Shown one piece after another: positions 7,107 to 14,707 of a stretch of DNA of 22,368 nucleotides. Below the pieces are notes generated by a model that saw only the letters and a program-made list of their open reading frames with translations, was not told the origin of the DNA and did not search any database. The stretch is from positions 1 through 22,368 of the IMG/VR virus record IMGVR_UViG_3300032053_000578; one strand, written 5' to 3'. This DNA comes from a virus. The first letter of the stretch is position 1, and the number at the start of each line of letters is the position of its first letter. Made by a program: the position numbers and the translations under genes.

Positions 7107-8413
7107 TGAAGAAGAAGTTCGCTATCCCTGAGACTCCCGAGGAACTCGCGGAGTTTGTGGGAGACATCAAGAACCTCGAGGGCCTGACCCCCGAGGAGTT
7201 CAAGGACACCATTCACGCCTACGCCAAGTCCACCCTGAAGACGAGCGACATCGCCGACCAGGTGGCCGAGCAGACGCAGAAGACCCTGAGCGAATGGCTC
7301 AAGGAGGAAGGCGTGAAGCGCCCTAGCCTGGTAATCCGCGAGGACACCGGCAAGAGCACCGCCTTCAACCCCAGGGCGCTCGGCGCAAAGATCGAAGCCC
7401 TGTATGACGGCCCAGGCGACTACCTGAAGTCCATCTGGTATAAGAACTTCCAGGGCGGACAGATTGACCCTCGCATCGTTCAGTTGCGGGCCTACAGCGA
7501 GCAGGTTCCTGACGCTGGTGGCTTCCTGGTTCCCGAGACCCTGCGCAGCGAAATCCTGCGCGTGAGCCTCCAGACCTCCGTCGTTCGGCCCCTCGCCCGC
7601 GTGATCCCTATGGATTCCCTGCGGGTGCCGATCCCCACAATTGACTCCACCACTAACGTGGGCAGCAGATACGGCGGGGTCATCTGCTACTGGACTCCCG
7701 AATCCGGCACCATCGCGCTCAACGACGCGCGGTTTGGCCGCACCGTTCTGGAGGCCAAGAAGTTGACAGCCGCTTGCGTGGTTCCTAACGAACTGCTGCA
7801 GGATTCCGTTGTCTCCTTCGCGACCTTCGTGAACACCCTACTCCCCGAGGCTGTTGCCAGCTTCGAAGACCTGGCCTTCTTGACCGGCACAGGCGTAGGC
7901 GAGCCCCAGGGCGCGCTGAATAGCCCCGCAGTCGTGGTCGTGGCCAAGGTTGCAGCCCAGCCCGCCAACACCATCGTCTGGCAGAACCTCGTTGGCCTCT
8001 ACACCCGTATGCTTCCGGCCTCCCTTGGCCGTGGCGTCTGGGTTGCCAGCATCGACACGTTCCCCCAGCTTGCAACTATGGCCCTGGCCGTGGGCGCGGG
8101 CGGCAGCGCAATCTGGCTGAACAACGGGCAGGTTGGCCCTCCGGTTAGCATCCTGGGCCGCCCCGTGATCTTCACCGAGAACGTTCCGGCGCTTGGCACG
8201 CAGGGTCAGATCGGGTTCTATGACTTCGGCTACTACCTCATCGGCGACCGCCAAGTCATGACCGCTAGCTCCTCGGAGCACATCCGCTTCCAGACTGACG
8301 AGACCATGTACAAGATCGTCGAGCGCGTGGATGGGCGTGGCTGGATTCAGTCCTCCATTACTCCCGCGAACGGCGGCGCTGCGCTGAGCCCCTTTGTAGT
8401 GCTCGCAGCGTAA
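7106..8413 (+). CDS. Major capsid protein (HK97 fold)
   Basis: A 435-aa HK97-type capsid protein with a good upstream GGAGGT. Residues 1 to about 125 are charged and helical (EELAEFVGDIKNLEG..., QTQKTLSEWLKEEG), matching the delta or scaffold domain cleaved by the neighbouring protease. The mature part begins near the conserved PDAGGFLVPETLRSEIL (136-150). It continues through the spine helix and A domain, with LTGTGVGEPQGALNS and the late YLIGDRQVMTASSSEHIRFQTDETMYKIVERVDGR, all typical. Expected to be the most abundant product. A strong stem-loop follows the gene. Confidence 0.95.
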   Translation: MKKKFAIPETPEELAEFVGDIKNLEGLTPEEFKDTIHAYAKSTLKTSDIADQVAEQTQKTLSEWLKEEGVKRPSLVIREDTGKSTAFNPRALGAKIEALYDGPGDYLKSIWYKNFQGGQIDPRIVQLRAYSEQVPDAGGFLVPETLRSEILRVSLQTSVVRPLARVIPMDSLRVPIPTIDSTTNVGSRYGGVICYWTPESGTIALNDARFGRTVLEAKKLTAACVVPNELLQDSVVSFATFVNTLLPEAVASFEDLAFLTGTGVGEPQGALNSPAVVVVAKVAAQPANTIVWQNLVGLYTRMLPASLGRGVWVASIDTFPQLATMALAVGAGGSAIWLNNGQVGPPVSILGRPVIFTENVPALGTQGQIGFYDFGYYLIGDRQVMTASSSEHIRFQTDETMYKIVERVDGRGWIQSSITPANGGAALSPFVVLAA

Positions 8414-8432
8414 CAACGAAATAACGTATCCG

Positions 8433-8464
8433 GCGCGGGTAGGCAATCAAACCCCTGCCCGCGT
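8433..8464 (+). promoter_or_regulatory. Strong stem-loop downstream of the major capsid gene
   Basis: A 10-bp stem, CGCGGGTAGG (8434-8443) against CCTGCCCGCG (8454-8463), with one T-G wobble and a 10-nt loop. It lies in the 103-bp gap between capsid and decoration genes. No T-run follows, so it is not a classical terminator. It may stabilise the capsid mRNA 3' end or attenuate read-through. Confidence 0.6.
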
Positions 8465-8516
8465 CTAGGCCCACCGAGGCATTGAAACCCCTTGGCGGAC
8501 GGGAAGGAAAAACGAA

Positions 8517-9032
8517 ATGGAACGACTAGGACTTGATTACGACCTCTGTGCCTGTATCGTCCCGAAGGACTTGCAGGACAACGCCCACAACATCGGCTTG
8601 CGTGTGTCTCTTAGGGACTGCGAGTCGGTGGACTTCGTGCTCTACAAGGGCATCGGCACTGCAGGGCAAGACCCTGTGGTTGACGTGCAACAGGCCAACG
8701 CTGCCTCCGGTGGCACCGCTAAGGACTTGGACACCATCACCCACTTCTTCACCAAGAAGGGCGCGGTGGCCTTGACCGGTGCCGAGCTTTGGGTGGAGAC
8801 CACTCAGGTGGCCGCGAGCGAGATTACAGTTGACGCCACCATCGCCGAGGCCGACTGCATCCAGGTCTACCACGTCGAAGCAGCCGACATGGACTTCGCT
8901 GGTGGATTCTACTGGGCCTTCATCTACATCACTGACGTGGGCGCAAACGCCCAGTTGGGCGGCGTGTTGGCCATCCGCACCGGCCTGAACGTCCAGCGCA
9001 AGCCTAGCAACCTGCGCAACTCGAACGCGTAA
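8517..9032 (+). CDS. Putative capsid decoration or structural protein
   Basis: A 171-aa protein with AAGGA before its ATG. It is rich in beta-strand-like alternation and alanine, glycine and threonine, with no signal peptide or membrane segment. No named family is recognised with confidence. Position directly after the major capsid gene, the size, and separate hairpin-bounded expression suggest a capsid decoration protein made in bulk. Alternatives are a head fibre or another virion protein. That it is a real gene is well supported by length and spacing. Confidence 0.75.
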   Translation: MERLGLDYDLCACIVPKDLQDNAHNIGLRVSLRDCESVDFVLYKGIGTAGQDPVVDVQQANAASGGTAKDLDTITHFFTKKGAVALTGAELWVETTQVAASEITVDATIAEADCIQVYHVEAADMDFAGGFYWAFIYITDVGANAQLGGVLAIRTGLNVQRKPSNLRNSNA

Positions 9033-9040
9033 CTGACATA

Positions 9041-9077
9041 GGGATGGGGGCTAGGATTCTATTCCGGCCCCCTACCC
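9041..9077 (+). promoter_or_regulatory. Stem-loop downstream of the putative decoration gene
   Basis: GGGATGGGGGC (9041-9051) faces GCCCCCTACCC (9067-9077): a six-pair GC stem, a two-base internal mismatch, then three more pairs. It sits between the decoration gene and the AAGGAG ribosome-binding site of the next gene. It lacks a following T-run. Confidence 0.5.
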
Positions 9078-9094
9078 GCCCAAGGAGAACACAC

Positions 9095-9373
9095 ATGGGA
9101 CAGTTTACAATTTGGCCGCAGACCGGCCTTGTCAAGTGCGAGATCGTTGCTGGGCAAAATGAGGGCGCTGACACCACCATCCCCGTCACGGGCATGCTGC
9201 AGACAGACGCCATCATCGCCGTCTATATGCTCAGCGCTGCCTATGTCATAGGTGAGTGCCGTCAGCCGGAGGATTTCTCCCCCGCCCTGAACGCGGCCAA
9301 CATCACCGTAGTCGCTCACGCACGCGACACAACCGGCCTGTTCTACCTCATATTCTGGCAGGACTTGACCTAA
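9095..9373 (+). CDS. Small putative structural protein
   Basis: A 92-aa protein. The ATG at 9095 is chosen because AAGGAG lies just upstream; the frame is open further 5' but without a ribosome-binding site. It looks beta-rich (GLVKCEIVAGQ, TTIPVTGMLQTDAIIAVYML, ITVVAHARDTTGLFYLIFW), like a small head or tail accessory jellyroll or sandwich. No family is recognised. It lies between the decoration and LamG genes, so it is probably part of the particle surface. Confidence 0.65.
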   Translation: MGQFTIWPQTGLVKCEIVAGQNEGADTTIPVTGMLQTDAIIAVYMLSAAYVIGECRQPEDFSPALNAANITVVAHARDTTGLFYLIFWQDLT

Positions 9374-9374
9374 C

Positions 9375-10154
9375 ATGACCGTCTACAACCCAGGCAACGA
9401 AGCAAAAATCAACGACATCCTTACGATTCTGGGTGTCACCAAGCGGTCGTTCTGGCCCTTCTATGAGGGCTGGGGCGAACTTGTTACGTGCATCGGCGCG
9501 GGTGACCTCATCCCCTCCGAGACCGCAGGCGCGGCAGAGGACTTGAGCGACGACTTCTCGCCGGTAGCCCTGGGCTACGGCATACCGTTTGGCATCTACA
9601 GCTACCATTTCCACCCGACCGGCGACCACCACCTGGCGGGCATTGACCACGGCGACTACTCGTTCGCAGCGGCCCCCTTCAGTGTGGGCGCGTGGATACG
9701 TCCTACAACCGTCGTCAACAACACCATCGTGGCCAAGTATGACGTGGCAGGCACCGACCGCGAGTTCCGATTCTGGATCGACGCGGCTGGCAAACTCAAC
9801 CTCGAACTCTACGACGACACCGCGAACGCTAGCGAGATCGCGGTAGGCCCGCTGGTTACCCAGGGTCAGATGCAGCACGTCGTGGCCACCTACGACGGCG
9901 TTCTTGTCACCCCCACCGTCAAACTTTATGTCAACGGCGCACTGGTTACCAGCGTTCTGACTGAGACCGGCCTGTTCATCGACATCATCCCAGGCGCTAC
10001 ACCGCTGACCGTCGCCTGTAGCGGCGTTACCGCGCTGCCAACCAACGAATTCCACGGGCGGATCGCCCTACCGTTCCTGACCGGTAAGGCCCTGACTGCA
10101 GCCGAAGTCCTCGAACTCTACACGATAACCGTTCCGATGGTAGGCATATTCTAA
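9375..10154 (+). CDS. LamG (concanavalin A-like) domain virion protein
   Basis: A 259-aa protein. The central and C-terminal region, about residues 90-255, matches the Laminin G/ConA-like jellyroll: FSVGAWIRPTTVVNNTIVAKYD, FRFWIDAAGKLNLELYDD, QHVVATYDG, VKLYVNGALV, and the closing FHGRIALPFLTGKALTAAEVLELY. The N-terminal 60 residues contain TILGVTKRSFWPFYE and may attach to the particle. Such domains in phages usually bind carbohydrate or decorate the virion. Being in the head cluster, it is more likely a head or neck decoration than a tail fibre. It overlaps the next gene by one base. Confidence 0.82.
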   Translation: MTVYNPGNEAKINDILTILGVTKRSFWPFYEGWGELVTCIGAGDLIPSETAGAAEDLSDDFSPVALGYGIPFGIYSYHFHPTGDHHLAGIDHGDYSFAAAPFSVGAWIRPTTVVNNTIVAKYDVAGTDREFRFWIDAAGKLNLELYDDTANASEIAVGPLVTQGQMQHVVATYDGVLVTPTVKLYVNGALVTSVLTETGLFIDIIPGATPLTVACSGVTALPTNEFHGRIALPFLTGKALTAAEVLELYTITVPMVGIF

Positions 10155-10339
10155 TGAGCTACCAGTTCCTCTCCATCATCCACGAGGCACGCGATATCGC
10201 TCGTCAAGAGGCGGCGCGGCGCATCGAGGCGTGCCCCAACGACGGCGAGCCCGTCGAGCAAGGGCCGAGAGGTCAATTCCACTGCCCATTCTGTGGGCTC
10301 AAGTTTGATAGTCCGACAGGAAGGAGCGACGGCGGGTAG
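10154..10339 (+). CDS. Small zinc-finger protein
   Basis: A 61-aa protein starting at TAATG. A helical N-terminus (IIHEARDIARQEAARRIEA) is followed by a cysteine pattern C-PNDGEP then FHCPFCGLKF, with three cysteines and one histidine available for zinc. Small proteins of this type sit between head genes and the connector in many siphoviruses. Their job is unknown; possibly capsid-associated or regulatory. Confidence 0.7.
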   Translation: MSYQFLSIIHEARDIARQEAARRIEACPNDGEPVEQGPRGQFHCPFCGLKFDSPTGRSDGG

Positions 10340-10360
10340 ACGTTCCCCCTATTCGCCGTC
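10328..10360 (+). promoter_or_regulatory. Stem-loop spanning the stop codon of the zinc-finger gene
   Basis: GACGGCG (10328-10334) pairs perfectly with CGCCGTC (10354-10360), with a 19-nt loop holding the TAG. Like the other operon hairpins it lacks a T-run. It precedes the connector gene, which has GAGGT before its ATG. Confidence 0.5.
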
Positions 10361-10390
10361 CCTCACTCCTCTAGAAAGCATGAGGTAACG

Positions 10391-11434
10391 ATGGGACTCT
10401 GGTATACCACACGTGAACAGGTCAAGCGTGCCGCACAGATAAACGGCCCTGACCACAACCCCTCAATTGACCGTCTCCTAGAATCCGCATCTCGTGAAGC
10501 AGAGGACTCCCTCAATCGCTGGTTCTACCCCCTCACGGCAGTTCGCTATTATGACTACCCCAGTTCACAATCCCCTACCGCCTACCGCTACTGGCTAAAC
10601 GCTGACCTGCTAGAGGTCACCCTACTGGTATCCGGCGGCGTCACTATTGCGCCCGCCGACTACTACAAGGAACCCGTCAACTACGGGCCGCCCTACAACC
10701 GCATTGAGGTTGACCTAACCTCTAGCGCCGCATTTCAGGCGGGCAGTGGCTTTCAGCACGCCATAGTGGTTACGGGGCGCTGGGGCTATTGTGAGGACTC
10801 CATAGCGGCAGGTGCCCTGGCCGAGGCCGATGACGGCACAGAACTAGCCCTCGACGTCACTGATTCTAGTCTGATAGGCGTCGGCGACCTGATCCTGATA
10901 GGCACCGAGCGCATGATCGTCACCGAGAAGACCCTATCGACCACCACAACCGCCGTCAACATGGGTGCCCACATCGCTGCTGATGAGGCAGTTGTAGCCA
11001 TCACAATCGACGGAGTGGGCGCGGTTTGCCTGGGCGAAATCATCACCATCGACGCCGAGCGCATGCTGGTGGAGGGCGTCGGCGGCGCTATCCTAACGGT
11101 TAAGCGGGCCTATGACGGCTCGGTTCTGGCTGGCCACCTGGACAACGCGGTGGTCTACGCGCCGCGAACGCTGACGGTGTCGCGCGCAGCGGTAGGCACT
11201 ACGGCAGCGGCGCACAACATAGCGGCGGCTATCACCAAGAACGTTCCGCCTGGCCTCATATCTGAGTTGTGTCTGGCCGAGGTAATCTACGGCCTCACGC
11301 AGGAGAAGGGCAACTTCGCCCTGACAGCGGGCCAAGGTGACGCCATCAAGGAGATCTCCGGACGCGGAATAGCTGATGTTCGCCAGCGGGCCAAGGACGC
11401 CTACGGGCGCACACGCGGGCCGAGGGCTATCTAG
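10391..11434 (+). CDS. Head-tail connector protein with inserted beta-repeat domain
   Basis: A 347-aa protein. The N-terminus (YTTREQVKRA, then SIDRLLESASREAEDSLNRWFYP) and the C-terminal helix (GLISELCLAEVIYGLTQEKGNF) look like the two ends of a gp6-type head-tail adaptor, normally only about 100-200 aa. Between them, about residues 140-290, is an insertion with two similar units: VGDLILIGTERMIVTEK and LGEIITIDAERMLVEGVGG followed by LTVKRAYDGSVLAGH. Adaptors form a ring under the portal; the insertion probably projects outward. The split-adaptor reading is inference; gene and location are firm. Confidence 0.8.
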   Translation: MGLWYTTREQVKRAAQINGPDHNPSIDRLLESASREAEDSLNRWFYPLTAVRYYDYPSSQSPTAYRYWLNADLLEVTLLVSGGVTIAPADYYKEPVNYGPPYNRIEVDLTSSAAFQAGSGFQHAIVVTGRWGYCEDSIAAGALAEADDGTELALDVTDSSLIGVGDLILIGTERMIVTEKTLSTTTTAVNMGAHIAADEAVVAITIDGVGAVCLGEIITIDAERMLVEGVGGAILTVKRAYDGSVLAGHLDNAVVYAPRTLTVSRAAVGTTAAAHNIAAAITKNVPPGLISELCLAEVIYGLTQEKGNFALTAGQGDAIKEISGRGIADVRQRAKDAYGRTRGPRAI

Positions 11435-11845
11435 ATGGCCGTGAAGTTTGACGTCGAGTTGTCCGGCCCCATCTTCAAGGACGCCAAGGGGCGCGTGCTA
11501 AAGGGCATCGATGATGTCCTGGATGCCGCGATTGAGGCGGGCGAGCAGCACCTAGATGAGATGCTGCGCCCCAGTCCGTCGGGCGTCTACCTGGGCATCA
11601 GCGCCAAGGAGGGTGGGTCACAAGGCAACTACCGGCGGCAGGTTCAGGGCAAGCGGGAGGGCAGCCTCCATGCCCAGATCACCGACAACGGTTGCGTCTA
11701 TGGGCCGTGGCTGGAGGGCGAGAGTTCTCGCAACTCGGCAACGCGCTTTAAGGGCTACCACGCCTTCCGCAAGACGCGGGACTGGCTAGAGGCCAAGATC
11801 CATGACATCGCTAACCACATCGACATCGCGAAGAGGCTGAAGTGA
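11435..11845 (+). CDS. Neck or tail completion protein (HK97 gp10-like)
   Basis: A 136-aa protein beginning immediately after the connector TAG. Helical N-terminus, then a motif SGVYLGISAKEGGSQGNYRRQV and YGPWLEGESSRNSATRFKGYHAFRKTRDWLEAKI, which resembles the HK97 gp10 or minor tail completion family. Order (connector, this gene, tail terminator, tube) is the standard siphovirus neck order and supports the call. The TGA overlaps the next gene's GTG start by 4 bp. Confidence 0.72.
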   Translation: MAVKFDVELSGPIFKDAKGRVLKGIDDVLDAAIEAGEQHLDEMLRPSPSGVYLGISAKEGGSQGNYRRQVQGKREGSLHAQITDNGCVYGPWLEGESSRNSATRFKGYHAFRKTRDWLEAKIHDIANHIDIAKRLK

Positions 11846-12291
11846 GTATAGAGACCACCCTAGTGAACGTATCATCCATGCTCAAAAAGATGGGCATATT
11901 CAGGGACGTGGCGCGGGTAGAGCCGAAGGGCGCGCCTGCCAGCGGCCTGACCGTGGTGGTGTTCTTGAACACCATCTTCCCTGCGGCAGGGGCCAGCGGG
12001 TTGAACGCGGCGAGCGGTTTGTTCGTCTACACCATCCGCATCTATACAAACATGTTGCAGGAGCCCGCCGAGAAGATCGACGTGATCCTGGCCAACGCTA
12101 TAGACAAGATCTTCACCGCCCTGATGGGCGATTGTAAGCTGGGCGCTACCGTCCGCAACATAGACGTTTTCGGCGAGCTGGGCACGCCCCTCAAGGCCGT
12201 GGCTGGCTACGTGGAGATCGACAAGGTGATGTATCGCAACGTCGACATCACCCTGCCGCTGATTATGAACGACACATGGACGCTGACATAA
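11842..12291 (+). CDS. Tail terminator protein
   Basis: A 149-aa protein starting with GTG inside the previous stop. Features of the tail terminator family are visible: an N-terminal helix (ETTLVNVSSMLKKMG), GLTVVVFLNTIFP, the strand YTIRIYTNML followed by EPAEKIDVILANAIDKIFTAL, and a late GYVEIDKVMYRNVDITLPLIMNDTW. This protein caps the growing tail tube and joins it to the head. Position between neck protein and tube genes agrees. It overlaps the next small gene by 16 bp. Confidence 0.78.
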   Translation: MSIETTLVNVSSMLKKMGIFRDVARVEPKGAPASGLTVVVFLNTIFPAAGASGLNAASGLFVYTIRIYTNMLQEPAEKIDVILANAIDKIFTALMGDCKLGATVRNIDVFGELGTPLKAVAGYVEIDKVMYRNVDITLPLIMNDTWTLT

Positions 12292-12512
12292 CCGAAGAAC
12301 AGGCCGCCGTGGACTTGCGGGGCATTCTGGCCAGGTTGGAGGACATAGATATGAAGTATCGGGCACTGATAGACCTGTCCTACCGGACGGGTAGGGGATG
12401 GCTAGATATCAAGGCGGGCGACGAATTCACGCCCCCCAAGACGGCGCGCATCGCCGAGGGCATAGAGCGCGGCTACTTCGAGGCCGTGGAAGAGGTGAAG
12501 CATGAAGACTAG
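12276..12512 (+). CDS. Small protein of unknown function in the tail operon
   Basis: A 78-aa soluble, acidic protein that overlaps the tail terminator by 16 bp and the first tube-like gene by 11 bp, so it is probably coupled to both. The centre (RTGRGWLDIKAGDEFTPPKTARIAEGIERGYFE) looks like a small beta or SH3-like fold. No family is recognised. No clear Shine-Dalgarno sequence; the overlaps and the lack of another gene here are the main support. Confidence 0.6.
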   Translation: MDADITEEQAAVDLRGILARLEDIDMKYRALIDLSYRTGRGWLDIKAGDEFTPPKTARIAEGIERGYFEAVEEVKHED

Positions 12513-13275
12513 CGGGCTAGGCGATCAGCTATACATCGGCGGATACGACCAGTCCGGCGACATCGGTGCCGTCCAGAACCTCAGCACGACCTACGCCGAG
12601 TGGGTTGTAACGGGCCTGGACAAGAGCGCAGAGGAGCGCCAACTCCTACTGGCGGATGGTGAGATTGGCTTTGCTAACTACTACGATCCGGTCAGTCCTG
12701 GCCTACACGCCCTCTTCAACACCCTCCCTGACACCGATGCGCTGGTTTCCTACTTCCGTGGGGCAACGCTAGGCGCGGTTACGGCCAGTATCCAGGGCAA
12801 GCAATGCAACTACGGCTTGGATCGCGGCGCGGACGGGGCGCTGATCGGGCAGACCATTGTGATCAAGGGCAACGGTTACGCCCTCGAATGGGGCTACTCA
12901 CTGACCGCAGGGAAGAAGACCAGCGTTGCTGCAGAGACCCTGCCTGGGCTAGACGGCACACTGCAAGGCTACGCGGGCACCCCCGCCAGCAACGACCCCA
13001 CCGTTTTCTACCTGCACGTTTTCAGTATGGCGGGCGCGGCGGGCGACGACGTCACCGTCAAGATCTTCCATAGCGACGACGACGCGGTGGGCGACCCCTA
13101 CACCGAGTTGGTGGCCTTCACCAACGTCGATATCGCCGCCGTCCCTACGGCCCAGCGCATCACCAAGACCGTGACGCACGCCAAACTGTGGCTGCAGGTG
13201 CGGACGGTAACGGTTAGCAACTACCCGACCAGCGTTGTTTTCGCAGTGTCGGCAACAAGAGGAATTCCGCTCTAA
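12502..13275 (+). CDS. Tail-tube-like protein 1, with C-terminal extension
   Basis: A 257-aa protein with GAGGTG before its ATG. Residues 1 to about 130 are homologous to the next two genes: it starts MKTSGLG, and shares VTGLDKSAEERQLLLADGEI, NYYDPVSPGLHALF and YGLDRGADGAL with them. Residues about 130-257 are an extra beta-rich domain (TVFYLHVFSMAGAAGDDVTVKIFHSD, LWLQVRTVTVSNYPTSVVF) that may decorate the tube surface. Position after the tail terminator and before the chaperone and tape measure is where the major tail protein lies. Which of the three paralogues forms the main tube cannot be told from sequence. Confidence 0.75.
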   Translation: MKTSGLGDQLYIGGYDQSGDIGAVQNLSTTYAEWVVTGLDKSAEERQLLLADGEIGFANYYDPVSPGLHALFNTLPDTDALVSYFRGATLGAVTASIQGKQCNYGLDRGADGALIGQTIVIKGNGYALEWGYSLTAGKKTSVAAETLPGLDGTLQGYAGTPASNDPTVFYLHVFSMAGAAGDDVTVKIFHSDDDAVGDPYTELVAFTNVDIAAVPTAQRITKTVTHAKLWLQVRTVTVSNYPTSVVFAVSATRGIPL

Positions 13276-13295
13276 GCGGATAGGAGGAATTAGAT

Positions 13296-13706
13296 ATGAA
13301 GACTAGTGGTATTGGCCTGACCATCAGCGTCGACAACGCAGCGGGCGCGCCGGTGGCCATCGGCCCCGACGTGAACAGTTGCGGCATCAAGACGTCGCGT
13401 GGCGAACAGGATATCACGGGCCTCGACAAGAGCGCCGTTGAGCGCCTGTTGCTGCTCGGGGACGCAGAGCTGTCCCTAAGCGGCACCTACAACCCCGCCC
13501 TTTCGCACACGGTCTTTGCAGACCTGGGCATTCTGGCGGGCCAGGTAGGGCGCACGGTGACCATCGTTCTGCCAGGCGTTGGCCTGGTGACGTTGGCATT
13601 TGAGGGAGTGCCCTCCGACTACAGCCTAAACCGTGGCGCGGATGGCAGCCTTACGTGGACTGCCACCATCAAGTTGTCCAGCGGCACGCTTCCGACCTTC
13701 GCATAA
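13296..13706 (+). CDS. Tail-tube-like protein 2
   Basis: A 136-aa protein with a consensus AGGAGG before its ATG. It begins MKTSGIG, and shares with protein 3 the pattern DNAAG, ITGLDKSAVERLLLLGDAELSLSGTYNP, SHTVFADLG, and the ending NRGADGSLTWTATIKLSSGTLPTF. It is compact, as expected for a minimal tube fold. The strong ribosome-binding site suggests high expression, making it or protein 3 the likeliest main tube subunit. Confidence 0.78.
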   Translation: MKTSGIGLTISVDNAAGAPVAIGPDVNSCGIKTSRGEQDITGLDKSAVERLLLLGDAELSLSGTYNPALSHTVFADLGILAGQVGRTVTIVLPGVGLVTLAFEGVPSDYSLNRGADGSLTWTATIKLSSGTLPTFA

Positions 13707-13717
13707 GGAGGGGCTAG

Positions 13718-14125
13718 ATGACGAAATCTTCGGGTATTCCCGCCCAGATAGAGGTCGATAACAGCGCGGGTGTGGCCAAAGACATCAGTAATGACGTCAA
13801 TAACTTCACACTCAAGACCAGTAAGGGCGAGTTTGACATGACTGGCCTGGACAAGGCGGCCCTCGAGCGGCTGTTGCTACTCGCGGACGCCGAGTTGTCC
13901 TTGACCGGCATGTTCAACCCCGACCTATCCCACAGGGTATTTCGCGACGTCGGCGTCGGCAATCCGCGCGAAACAACCGTCACCTATCCAGGCGGCTGCG
14001 CGCTAGACCACATAGTGTTGAACCTCGTGTTCTCGAGCTATGTCGTGGCCAGAGGGGCAGATGGTGCCCTCACCTGGACATCCACAGGAAAGCTCGCAGA
14101 CGGCACAGTTCCAACATTTGTGTAA
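13718..14125 (+). CDS. Tail-tube-like protein 3
   Basis: A 135-aa paralogue of the preceding gene, with GGAGGGG before its ATG. Shared blocks are DNSAG, MTGLDKAALERLLLLADAELSLTGMFNP, SHRVFRDVG, and the ending ARGADGALTWTSTGKLADGTVPTF. The DNA of the two copies differs throughout, so the duplication is old or the copies were acquired separately. A strong hairpin follows the gene. Confidence 0.78.
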   Translation: MTKSSGIPAQIEVDNSAGVAKDISNDVNNFTLKTSKGEFDMTGLDKAALERLLLLADAELSLTGMFNPDLSHRVFRDVGVGNPRETTVTYPGGCALDHIVLNLVFSSYVVARGADGALTWTSTGKLADGTVPTFV

Positions 14126-14143
14126 GAAGGCAGAACCATACGA

Positions 14144-14187
14144 CCTGCCGCGTTGACCGCCCAGGATCGGGCACGTGGCGCGGCAGG
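14144..14187 (+). promoter_or_regulatory. Long stem-loop between the tube-like genes and the tail chaperone
   Basis: CCTGCCGCG (14144-14152) pairs perfectly over 9 bp with CGCGGCAGG (14179-14187). The loop can form an inner GCCC/GGGC stem. No T-run follows. Lying between abundant tube genes and the low-copy chaperone and tape measure genes, it could reduce transcription or protect the upstream mRNA. Confidence 0.6.
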
Positions 14188-14213
14188 ATCGGGAATTAGG
14201 GGAGAGGGGCAAC

Positions 14214-14531
14214 ATGGGATTTAAGCAGACACCGAGAACAGCGAAGTTGGTCTTCGCAGACGAGTATGACGGCCTAGAGGTTCGGGTCACCCTTGACCAC
14301 CCCCTGAGCCATTTCATCGAGGCGCAGAAGCTCCAGGTATCCCAGGACATCGACGGGCTCTGCCGCTTTGTGGCGGGCTTCCTGGTTGACTGGAACCTGG
14401 AGGATGACAAGGGGCCGATCCCAGCCACCTATAAGGGCCTCCTGCGCGCGTATCCGGCGATCATTAACAACATAATCACGCGGTGGATGGAGGCGCAGGT
14501 CGCTGTTCCTGCCCCTTTAGATGCGAAATAG
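14214..14531 (+). CDS. Tail assembly chaperone, short form (gpG-like)
   Basis: A 105-aa protein. ATG 14214 is chosen because GGAGAGGGG lies upstream. It is mixed alpha/beta with TAKLVFADEYDGLEVRVTLDHPLSHFIEA near the start and a helical C-terminus. It lies directly before the tape measure gene and ends with a slippery heptamer nine bases before its TAG, the classic design of lambda gpG/gpGT tail chaperones. These coat the tape measure protein during tail assembly and are absent from virions. Confidence 0.85.
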   Translation: MGFKQTPRTAKLVFADEYDGLEVRVTLDHPLSHFIEAQKLQVSQDIDGLCRFVAGFLVDWNLEDDKGPIPATYKGLLRAYPAIINNIITRWMEAQVAVPAPLDAK

Positions 14532-14707
14532 AGCGCTGGCGGCAGTTGAATCTGCCGGAGTTGATGCCAGGAGAGGTGATAACGGCGCGCCTCGTGCTAG
14601 GACTATGCGATAGGTTCCACAAACTCCCTAGCGAGGTGTTGGCCGAGCGCGGCGATATGCTACGTCTACTGGCGATTGAGAGACTAGCCGAGGACAAGAA
14701 TGGGTAA
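14214..14707 (+). CDS. Tail assembly chaperone, frameshifted long form (gpGT-like)
   Basis: Predicted fusion made by -1 frameshifting at 14513-14519. The first 102 codons are read in the gpG frame, then reading resumes at 14519 (AGA TGC GAA...), giving 62 more residues (RCEIERWRQLNLPELMPGEV to LAEDKNG), about 164 aa in all. The downstream frame is open from before the slip site to 14707 and has no good start of its own, which supports the fusion. The T part recruits tail-tube subunits to the tape measure in lambda. The tape measure ATG overlaps its last 8 bp. Confidence 0.85.
14513..14519 (+). promoter_or_regulatory. -1 ribosomal frameshift site CCCTTTA
   Basis: C CCT TTA in the gpG frame fits X XXY YYZ exactly. 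A -1 slip re-pairs on CCC TTT and continues into the open downstream frame. The gpG-frame TAG lies nine bases later. Confidence 0.85.

Noticed and set aside
14483-14531. Separate start codon (ATG 14483) for the second chaperone frame
   Set aside because: No Shine-Dalgarno sequence, and the slippery heptamer gives a better explanation for expression of the downstream frame.
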